Shown here: positions 43,746 through 50,011 of the stretch, piece after piece
How positions within the stretch are numbered: the stretch's first letter is position 1
Layout: each line of letters opens with the position of its first letter
Assembly (NCBI RefSeq): GCF_017104565.1
Contig: NZ_JAAGPD010000035.1
Coordinates: 62,001-126,000, forward strand
DNA: 64,000 nucleotides
Source: Paraburkholderia sp. Tr-20389
GTDB taxonomy: Bacteria > Pseudomonadota > Gammaproteobacteria > Burkholderiales > Burkholderiaceae
Direction of reading: 5' to 3'
Made by a program: the position numbers and the translations under genes
Notes under the pieces: generated by a model
Told to the model about the DNA's origin: nothing
Database searches by the model: none
Seen by the model: only the letters and a program-made list of their open reading frames with translations

Positions 43746-45868
43746 TGCGCGCGCGCCTTGCTCGTGATCTGCGCGAAGTCCGCGACGATATGGTCCTGGC
43801 CGTATTTGGCGGCAAGCTGTTTGAGCCGTGCATCGAGTGCGCGCAGATAGTCCGCACGCGATTCGCTTTCGGGACGCGGCGCATCGAATAGCGGTGCAGG
43901 CGTGATCAGCAGGACGACCATCTCCTGTCCGAACGGCTTCGAAATGATCCAGTCCCCGCCGCTGCCCACAGTTGCCGAGTAGTTCGCGGGCGCCTGATTC
44001 CCCGACACGCGCGGCCCCGGCACCATATGCACGACACTGCCGTCGAGCACGTAATAATCGATGTTCACATACGAGTCGTAGCCCGGCGTCCTGACATCGA
44101 CGACGAGCGGATCGCCCTCGGTGAGCACGCCATTTGGCATGCGCGCCGTCAGCGACGCGATGTGTCCCGCCTGCCAGTTATGCGTCCAGTACGAGCCGAG
44201 TTGCTTGAGCACGTCGCATTTGTCGCTGCTCACGTGCTGCACGTCGACCTTCGTCGACGCAACGCCGGGCAGGGTTCCGAGACGCTCGTTGACTTGCGCT
44301 TCGCCATGCTGCGGCACGAATCCGCGCACCTGTACCGCGCGATCCTGGATCTGCGAGGCGAGCGCCGAACACGGTAACGACGCGAGCGCCGAGGTGACGG
44401 CCGCGAGTGTCGGAGGCGCCGGCGGCGCTGGCGTGCTGGAGGGCGGCGCGGACGCGACTTCAGGCTTCGACGGCACGACAGGCGTGATGGGCTGCACAGG
44501 GGTCGCGCCGCCGACCTGTGATCCACCCGCATCGGACGCGGCACTCGTCTGCTGCGTTGCATTCTCCTGTTCGAGCGTCCGCGACGCGCGATAGAAGTAC
44601 AGCGCGCCGCCCGCCGCGCACGCGAGCGCGAGTCCCGCCACACCGGACTTCATCAGCATGCCGGTGCGATCGGTGCTCCCCGTGGACTTCGACGCGGACG
44701 CACGCTCCTGCGCACCGAACTCTTCGACGAAGCGCGACACCGTCGGCGTACGCGCCTTGCGATCGAATGCCAGTGCCGCGCGCAATGCGCGCCATTGACG
44801 GTTGCCCAGGTTGTCCGGCCGCTGCGGCTGGCGATTCGACGCGCGTGCCTGCGTCGCCGATTGACGGTCGAACGGATGACGGCCGGTCAACAACTCGTAG
44901 GTGATGCAGCCAAGCGCGTAGATGTCGTCGCGCGGATCGGGCTCGAGATGTTCGAGCATTTCCGGGCTCGCATACGCAGGCGTCAACGCGCCGAGGCTGC
45001 CCGGATCGAACACGGTGGCATCGCTCTCTTCCTCGGGACGCTGAAACACGCGTGCGATGCCGAAATCGATGACCTTGACCTCGCCCGTGTCGGTGAGGAA
45101 CACGTTGGCGGGCTTGAAGTCGCAATGCACGAAGCCGCGCTCGTGCGCATACGCGAGCGCGCTCGACATGCCGCGGACGATCGGCAGCGCGGACTGAACG
45201 GGCATGCCCTTGAAATCCGGCGTGCGCAGTATCTGGCTGAGCGGCTTGCCGGACAGATACTCCATCGTCAGATAGACGATCGCGCCGTCGCGGTCGAAGT
45301 CGTAGACGGTGACGATGTTGCGATGCGCGAGCACCTGCGCCTTGCGCGCTTCGCGCTGCAATGCGATCAGCGACTTGGGGTTGCCGCGGAACTGCGTATT
45401 CAGCACCTTGATCGCGAGGTATGGCTTGCGGTCCGACGCTTCGAGCTTGCGCAGATCGAGCGCCTTGTACACGGTGCCCATGCCGCCCACACCCAGACAT
45501 TCTTCGAGCACGAAGCGGTTGTTCAGCGTATCGCCCGTGCCCTTCACCTGATCCAGGTTCGAGGCGGGCACGTCATTCGTGCGGCCCGGCGGCGGCGAGA
45601 CGAGATGCTCGGGCACCGTCTGCATGCGCGTTTCCTCGCCGCCCGCCGCGGCAAGATGCGACACGGGCATCTGTTCGATACGGCGGCGCACTTCCGCGTA
45701 GAGATCGGGAGGCAACGGCTTCCTGACCTGCGCTTCGCCGAGTATTTCGAGCAGACGAGCCGAGCCGACACCTTCCGTTGTGAGCGTGCTGTCGAGTTGA
45801 GCGACGAACGCGTCCTGCGTAAGCGCGCCGCTCTGAAAGTCCCGAATCACGTGCGCAAGGCTGGCCAT
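43742..45868 (-). CDS. transmembrane serine/threonine protein kinase
   Basis: About 708 residues. A helical N-terminal region (about 1-110), then a Hanks-type kinase domain (about 125-380) with GVGGMGTVYKA, Lys in LAIKVL, catalytic HCDFKPAN, DFG in VIDFGIAR and APE-like ASPE. A transmembrane helix (about 412-430) leads through a Pro-rich linker to a periplasmic part with a BON-like segment (VNERLGTLPGV) and a DUF4384-like end (LTEGDPLVVDV, NIDYYVLDG). It should phosphorylate the FHA-containing partner. It reads like PpkA/PknB kinases. A TTG at 45922 would add 18 residues; ATG 45868 was preferred. Confidence 0.9.
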   Translation of the reverse strand: MASLAHVIRDFQSGALTQDAFVAQLDSTLTTEGVGSARLLEILGEAQVRKPLPPDLYAEVRRRIEQMPVSHLAAAGGEETRMQTVPEHLVSPPPGRTNDVPASNLDQVKGTGDTLNNRFVLEECLGVGGMGTVYKALDLRKLEASDRKPYLAIKVLNTQFRGNPKSLIALQREARKAQVLAHRNIVTVYDFDRDGAIVYLTMEYLSGKPLSQILRTPDFKGMPVQSALPIVRGMSSALAYAHERGFVHCDFKPANVFLTDTGEVKVIDFGIARVFQRPEEESDATVFDPGSLGALTPAYASPEMLEHLEPDPRDDIYALGCITYELLTGRHPFDRQSATQARASNRQPQRPDNLGNRQWRALRAALAFDRKARTPTVSRFVEEFGAQERASASKSTGSTDRTGMLMKSGVAGLALACAAGGALYFYRASRTLEQENATQQTSAASDAGGSQVGGATPVQPITPVVPSKPEVASAPPSSTPAPPAPPTLAAVTSALASLPCSALASQIQDRAVQVRGFVPQHGEAQVNERLGTLPGVASTKVDVQHVSSDKCDVLKQLGSYWTHNWQAGHIASLTARMPNGVLTEGDPLVVDVRTPGYDSYVNIDYYVLDGSVVHMVPGPRVSGNQAPANYSATVGSGGDWIISKPFGQEMVVLLITPAPLFDAPRPESESRADYLRALDARLKQLAAKYGQDHIVADFAQITSKARAH

Positions 45869-46110
45869 GTGTTCAAAGCGCTGCAGCTCCCGTTGATCGA
45901 AGAATTTCCCTGTCGTAACCAATTACATGTGCTCGTTCGATAGTAGCCCGCACGTATGCCTTTCGCAAACCAGGATTGGCCCGCGACACGGCGGGTGTCA
46001 TGTGTCGCGATGCATCCAACAGCTTCGAGCGCTCAGTTGGCCGCTCGCCATCAGCTTTCCGGTACCGCTTTGGCTCGAAGCGCTCTGCCCCAAACACCCT
46101 CTGTATCGCG

Positions 46111-46131
46111 AAGCCTTGTGCAGCAAGGCTT
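46111..46131. promoter_or_regulatory. palindrome, candidate activator site
   Basis: AAGCCTTG and CAAGGCTT are separated by five bases, centred about 45 bases upstream of the -24 element. The right half with the following TTTTTCGC is shared with the region before the peptide at 40295, though the left half is not. It could be an enhancer for the local sigma-54 activator; because Ts follow, a plus-strand terminator is the alternative. Confidence 0.35.
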
Positions 46132-46162
46132 GCGCATTTTTTCGCCGACCTGCTCGCATGAC

Positions 46163-46178
46163 TGGCACAGCCTATGCG
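46163..46178 (+). promoter_or_regulatory. sigma-54 promoter of the second peptide cluster
   Basis: TGGCACAGCCTATGCG, identical to the promoter before the exporter gene set. The predicted start near 46189 coincides with the first base of a seven-pair stem-loop (46189-46195 with 46203-46209). Confidence 0.8.
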
Positions 46179-46262
46179 TTAGTGAGGCTCGAGCAGACAA
46201 GATGCTCGAACCCAAACCGAAACACCTTAGCGAACCTTCGCTTCCCTCTTAGGAGAACTGTC

Positions 46263-46532
46263 ATGAGCGCACTGATGATCAAAGACCTGTCCGTTACCGA
46301 ACAACTCGACAGCAAGGCCATGAAGGCCGTTCGCGGTGGCTTCGTTAGCTACCCGTACTTCCCCAGCCTCAAATTCGACTTCGACAACAGCAAGACGGTC
46401 AGCGCCCAGCAACTTGTAAATCAAGGCCTGAATATCGACAACGTGAGCGACAACAACAACGCTTTCGTTTCGCACCTGCCGACCACGATCAAGCCGACGA
46501 TGAAGGCGAACAACAACGTCACCGTTTCGTAA
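46263..46532 (+). CDS. double-glycine leader secreted peptide (paralogue 3)
   Basis: An 89-residue near copy of the peptide at 40026-40295: leader LMIKDLSVTEQLDSKAMKAV then R-GG, core beginning FVSYPYFPS and ending ANNNVTV. Differences are mostly conservative or in the middle of the core (for example HVDAQQLISQ against TVSAQQLVNQ). AGGAG lies seven bases before ATG 46263. Upstream in-frame codons belong to the leader RNA, not the protein. First of three closely spaced peptide genes. Confidence 0.9.
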   Translation: MSALMIKDLSVTEQLDSKAMKAVRGGFVSYPYFPSLKFDFDNSKTVSAQQLVNQGLNIDNVSDNNNAFVSHLPTTIKPTMKANNNVTVS

Positions 46533-46623
46533 GACACCACACGCAGTCGACGGGGACCGGGAGCGCCACTTGTCCGGCGCTTCCGGGCAAACAGCTGCCA
46601 ACCTATTTCCTTGGAGAACGATT

Positions 46624-46908
46624 ATGTCGTCCATCATGATTCGCGATATCGACGGCCAGCGCACGCTCGGCCGCCACGAAATGTCCGCCGTGTCGGGCGG
46701 TACGGGAACGCCCGGCCTGACCGGCAACTCGTGGCTCGCGGGCCTCGGCCCCGTCGCCAACGTCAACATCGGCATCAACCAGAACATCACGCAGGCGCAG
46801 TTCATCAACGTCGAAACGCTGAACGGCAGCATCGTCGGCCCCGGCGTGAAGCTGCCGAGCATCAACCTCAGCCCGAAGCTTGTGGCCAATACGAACGCTC
46901 TGGTGTGA
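46624..46908 (+). CDS. double-glycine leader secreted peptide (paralogue 4)
   Basis: A 94-residue protein. Leader SIMIRDIDGQRTLGRHEMSA then VS-GG keeps Leu at -12, Met at -7 and Val at -4. The core (TGTPGLTGNSWLAG onward) contains GINQNITQAQFINVETLNGS, echoing the Gln/Asn/Ile/Val pattern of the other cores, and has no Cys. GGAG precedes ATG 46624; the start inside an upstream frame at 46570 is not needed. It lies 91 bases after paralogue 3 and probably shares its transcript. Confidence 0.85.
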   Translation: MSSIMIRDIDGQRTLGRHEMSAVSGGTGTPGLTGNSWLAGLGPVANVNIGINQNITQAQFINVETLNGSIVGPGVKLPSINLSPKLVANTNALV

Positions 46909-47085
46909 CAGCGCGCTGTCGTGGAGGACCGGGGGCCTCCGCACAGCGTCCGCAATGCTCGCCAGCCCACACCGCAGCGAGCCTGAATTACCTATACTGG
47001 TTGTTCGAGTCCTACGCGTTGCCGTCATCGATCGAAGCGCACATCGGTCGCGACGGCACTACGCGATATTTCTTCTGGAACGGCC

Positions 47086-47310
47086 ATGCCCAAGCTCATC
47101 ATCAAGGATCTTCCCGAAAGCGTCGAACTCGATCGCGCGGCCATGACCGCCATCGTCGGCGGCGCACGAACGGGTGGACGCTTCTTCGGCGTCACCGCGC
47201 AGGCGTTGCCGGCGGCGACGCGCGTCGTCGACTATCCCGTGGGCTTCCCGACGGCCGCACGCCAGCCCGTCGACGAACGCATACCGCCGCAGAGCCTGTT
47301 GCGCAAATAA
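47086..47310 (+). CDS. double-glycine leader peptide (paralogue 5)
   Basis: A 74-residue protein. Leader LIIKDLPESVELDRAAMTAI then V-GG, fitting the family pattern exactly. The core of 48 residues is different from the others: ARTGGRFFGVTAQALP then Pro/Arg-rich, with no Cys. The ribosome site is weak (GGAACGG). The gap to paralogue 4 is 177 bases and has no recognised promoter. Confidence 0.75.
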   Translation: MPKLIIKDLPESVELDRAAMTAIVGGARTGGRFFGVTAQALPAATRVVDYPVGFPTAARQPVDERIPPQSLLRK

Positions 47311-47651
47311 CAGCTGTCTCGCTTCTCGTCATATGCCGCTTGCCTGATGGCTGGCGGCATGTGCTTGCGTGTCCACGCCCGCTAGAGCAAACCGCCCGAC
47401 TCCCCAGCGCGTCTGTTTTATTCCGCCAACTCTGCGCGTGTAGCGGTGCGGCCCTCGCCAACACTTTCTCGTTGCTATCCCGGTCAACCCTGCGTATACA
47501 CGTCGGCCCCGCGCGTTATTCCCTTATGTGGCGGCGCTTTTGAAGCGCAATGTGTGCTGACGCACATTGCGGCTTCAAATCGGCATATGCGTTGCGGCAT
47601 GAAAAGCGAGCGCCGAATCGTGCTCGTCAAACCCGCATCAGGAGAACTGCC
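47311..47651. other. spacer between peptide paralogues 5 and 6
   Basis: No gene is supported. A sigma-54-like sequence lies at 47581-47596, with the nearest start 56 bases downstream. Confidence 0.5.
47581..47596 (+). promoter_or_regulatory. possible sigma-54 promoter of peptide paralogue 6
   Basis: CGGCATATGCGTTGCG has GG and GC at the correct 12-base spacing and an exact TTGC at -12, but the -24 part matches TGGCAC at only four of six positions. Confidence 0.4.
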
Positions 47652-47858
47652 ATGAAAGCCACTGTCATCATCAAGGATCTACCCGCGCCTACCGATCTCG
47701 AACGGAATGAGACCGCACTGACGCCGGAAAAGATGAAACGCATCGTCGGTGGAGCGAGCGTTGCCGTGACTGTCGATGGCACACGGCCAGGTACCGTCGA
47801 TGACTTCGGCATCAACTGCGCTATTTTCGAAGGACGGATCAAGGGGACGATGATCTGA
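47652..47858 (+). CDS. double-glycine leader peptide (paralogue 6)
   Basis: A 68-residue protein. Leader VIIKDLPAPTDLERNE, then TALTPEKMKRIV-GG: the leader is longer by about seven residues but keeps Met at -7 and Ile/Val at -4. The core of about 33 residues has one Cys (INCAIF) and no Asn-rich part. AGGAG precedes ATG 47652, in the same AGGAGAACTG context as paralogues 2 and 3. Confidence 0.75.
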   Translation: MKATVIIKDLPAPTDLERNETALTPEKMKRIVGGASVAVTVDGTRPGTVDDFGINCAIFEGRIKGTMI

Positions 47859-48222
47859 GCGGCGCGTCGTGCAGGAGGTCTCTCTTGTTTGTCGTGGCTG
47901 GAGAGACCTTGTGCGCCGCCTCGGCTCCTGCCAACTTGACGCATCTGCATGCGTAATCTTCATGGGCGCTACAGACGCGCTGCCGTCACAGCAAAAGCGT
48001 TATCGCAAGAGCGACGTCACCAACACCGGAGCGGAAATGCGCATCGCCAGGACTGAAGCACTGCATGCCCGCATGAGCACTCTGCTAGAAAGAAACCTCA
48101 CCGAAACATAGCGACTTTCGCGGAGACATCAATGGGTCCCTATCGCGTGGGCTGCCGCATTTTCCACTACCGAGTGCTGCGACGGTCCCAAAACAAAAAA
48201 ACCGCCCATGAGGCGGTTTCGA
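47859..48222. other. spacer after the peptide cluster
   Basis: No convincing gene; open frames lack a ribosome site and family features. Contains the minus-strand terminator of the toxin-antitoxin-like pair at its right end. Confidence 0.5.
48191..48219 (-). terminator. intrinsic terminator of the toxin-antitoxin-like operon
   Basis: AAACCGCC (48199-48206) pairs with GGCGGTTT (48212-48219). On the minus strand the stem is followed by a T-run, ending transcription just after the regulator gene. Confidence 0.85.
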
Positions 48223-48657
48223 TCAGGCGGCTTTTGGGAACCAGCCGGCGTCCGTGTCCTGGAAGATCATCTTTTCTTCAACCTTGCGATCCCGGTTAGC
48301 GATACGCTCGATCAACTCTTTCAGCTTGACGTTGCCGTCTACCGTTTCGAGGTAAATGGCACGAAACATCCGGTCAGCGGTCTTCGGGATTTTGCCTCGC
48401 TTTTCCCAAAGAGCAACTGTCTGCTCAGTCGTCCCCAACAAATCTGCCAGACGGTGCTGAGAGAGATCTAACTCTTTGCGCAGGAACCGAAACTCGGCTC
48501 CTGTCAGATAGCTCTTGCACGCGAGCTTGCGCCCGATGGCGCGATGGAGTCCATCCGCATCTTCGATCGATACCGCCTCGCCGTACTTTGTCTTCCTTAC
48601 GTTGTAGCCGTTTGCCAGCCACACGTTTTGTAGCCCTGCTTCTGTGTAGTGGTACAT
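48223..48657 (-). CDS. antitoxin-like helix-turn-helix regulator
   Basis: A 144-residue protein with an N-terminal part of unknown fold (YTEAGLQNVWLANGY) and a central XRE-type helix-turn-helix (about 60-105, LRKELDLSQHRLADLLGTTEQTVALWEKRGKIP). This layout is common in antitoxins of the MqsA/HigA type that pair with a small DUF4258 or RelE-like partner. It follows the partner gene by nine bases on the same strand. It should bind the palindromic operator upstream of the pair. Confidence 0.85.
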   Translation of the reverse strand: MYHYTEAGLQNVWLANGYNVRKTKYGEAVSIEDADGLHRAIGRKLACKSYLTGAEFRFLRKELDLSQHRLADLLGTTEQTVALWEKRGKIPKTADRMFRAIYLETVDGNVKLKELIERIANRDRKVEEKMIFQDTDAGWFPKAA

Positions 48658-48666
48658 GGCCGTTCC

Positions 48667-48987
48667 TCAAAACACCGTGACAACTACGATCCAATCGCCT
48701 TCGTCGTCGCGCTCCAGCGCTGCGGCAACTGATACATCGTCGCCGGCATGACGCCAGACGAGCGTGCATTGCCAACTCCCATGCAAATTCATATGCGCCG
48801 GCTCTGACACTGCGCCGCGCCGAAGGCAATCGTAGATCTGAGTCGGCGTGATCCTGCGCTGCTTCATCCGCTGCTTCGCGTGCTTGCAGAAGAATACGCG
48901 CGCCGTATCGGCTGCCGCTTCACGGATCAACCGTTGGAGGTTGGCGTCGTTTAGCTTGAGCGGAATGGGCTGGATCGATATACCCAT
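48667..48987 (-). CDS. DUF4258-like putative toxin
   Basis: A 106-residue protein with FFCKHAKQRMKQRRITPTQ and IYDCLRRG, features of DUF4258, a RelE-fold-like family often found as putative toxins. The product is basic in the middle, as for ribonucleases acting at the ribosome. ATG 48987 lies inside a perfect palindrome and lacks a ribosome site, so the message may be leaderless. Activity is not proven. Confidence 0.75.
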   Translation of the reverse strand: MGISIQPIPLKLNDANLQRLIREAAADTARVFFCKHAKQRMKQRRITPTQIYDCLRRGAVSEPAHMNLHGSWQCTLVWRHAGDDVSVAAALERDDEGDWIVVVTVF

Positions 48988-49001
48988 AATTATTATGGGT
49001 A
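48981..49001. promoter_or_regulatory. palindromic operator of the toxin-antitoxin-like pair
   Basis: TACCCATAA (48981-48989) and TTATGGGTA (48993-49001) are perfect inverted arms around three bases. A plausible minus-strand promoter overlaps it (TTGCCT, 16 bases, TAATAA). The operator covers the predicted start codon of the first gene. Confidence 0.75.
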
Positions 49002-49333
49002 GCGCAAGAGAAGGCAAGGGGAACTTCACTGACGAAAGGGGTAGTGAAATGCTTCGCGCTTTACCCGCCAACGAACTGGCGCGCGCAGAACGACACGCCG
49101 CGCAACAGGCCGGGATCGAACGTAGAAGGAGACGGATCGCGCCGGATGAGGAGTCCGGCATCGCCCCAGCCAGAGCTAGATCCGCCATGCGATGCATTAT
49201 CAGCCAGGGCGCCCGTTGCGTCATTACGCAAGTTAACAAAGGACTCTTTCCGGATGCGTCAAAATAGGGCTGCGCATGCCCATCCGCTAAGATAGCGGCC
49301 CAGACCCGAACCGACCTCACGACGCTCGCCGCC
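48988..49333. other. spacer between toxin-like gene and yigZ
   Basis: Holds the operator above and otherwise nothing recognisable. Open frames here lack support. Confidence 0.5.
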
Positions 49334-49927
49334 TTGCCGACCTTCACTCTTCCCTCCGCGCTCCAGGCAGAGCTCGAAATCCGCAAAAGCCGCTTCATCG
49401 CCTACGCGATCCCCGTCGCCGACCGCGACGCCGCGATGGACGAACTGCGACGTCTGCGCGAAGCGCATCCGGCGGCCACGCATGTCTGCTGGGCATTGCT
49501 GGCGGGCGGCCAGTCCGGCATGTCGGACGACGGCGAGCCGTCCGGCACCGCAGGGCGCCCGATCCTCGAAGTGCTGCGTCATCACGATCTGGACGGCGTG
49601 CTGGCCGCTGTCGTGCGCTATTACGGCGGCGTGAAGCTCGGCGCGGGCGGCCTCGTACGCGCCTACACGGATGCGATTGCAACGGCGCTACAGGACGCAC
49701 CGCGTGTCGAGCGGATCGCGCTTGCGACGCTGGAAGTCGAGATCGGCTATCCCGACGAAGCACGCGTGCGCCGCTGGATCGAGCAGGAGAATCACGTGCT
49801 CGAAGCGAGCGCGTATGGCATGAGTGTGCAATTGACGATACGCATGCCCGTCACTGCAATTGATAACGCCCGCGAAGCGCTGCGCGACATCACACAAGGG
49901 CGCGCCATTTTCCCTGAGTCTGCCTGA
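49334..49927 (+). CDS. yigZ: YigZ/IMPACT-family protein
   Basis: A 197-residue two-domain protein. Diagnostic motifs are KSRFIAYA, SGMSDDGEPSGTAGRPI and VRYYGGVKLGAGGL; a ferredoxin-like second domain (about 135-197) follows. The family is conserved in bacteria and related to eukaryotic IMPACT; its exact role is uncertain. No ATG is available at the N terminus; TTG 49334 gives the expected first residues (FTLPSALQAELEIRKSRF). Confidence 0.88.
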   Translation: MPTFTLPSALQAELEIRKSRFIAYAIPVADRDAAMDELRRLREAHPAATHVCWALLAGGQSGMSDDGEPSGTAGRPILEVLRHHDLDGVLAAVVRYYGGVKLGAGGLVRAYTDAIATALQDAPRVERIALATLEVEIGYPDEARVRRWIEQENHVLEASAYGMSVQLTIRMPVTAIDNAREALRDITQGRAIFPESA

Positions 49928-49933
49928 GCGAAC

Positions 49934-49985
49934 CAAAAAACAAAACGGCCGCGTGCCGGAGAAGTACTCCCCGCACGCGGCCGTT
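49934..49985. terminator. strong terminator between yigZ and the GMC oxidoreductase gene
   Basis: A 13-base-pair stem (49944-49956 with 49973-49985). On the minus strand it is followed by TTTTGTTTTTT, so it ends the catabolic operon; it may also stop plus-strand transcription. Confidence 0.85.
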
Positions 49986-50011
49986 CTCAGCCGTCTTCGA
50001 TCTTCGAGCGT

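Larger units (their letters stand above)
45869..46262. other. divergent regulatory spacer between kinase and peptide cluster
   Basis: Contains a perfect palindrome with eight-base arms (AAGCCTTG 46111-46118, CAAGGCTT 46124-46131), a T-run, the sigma-54 promoter at 46163 and a conserved leader with a stem-loop at its predicted 5' end. No gene is supported. Confidence 0.6.

Noticed and set aside
27649-47858. Type VI secretion locus
   Set aside because: Kinase, phosphatase and FHA protein suggest it, but no tube, sheath, baseplate, ClpV, TssM, Hcp or VgrG gene is present.
27728-47858. Lanthipeptide or other modified RiPP cluster
   Set aside because: No LanM/LanBC, YcaO, radical SAM or similar enzyme was found and the cores almost lack Cys.
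47869-48111. 80-residue plus-strand frame after peptide paralogue 6 as a seventh peptide
   Set aside because: It has no double-glycine leader, no ribosome site and no family features.
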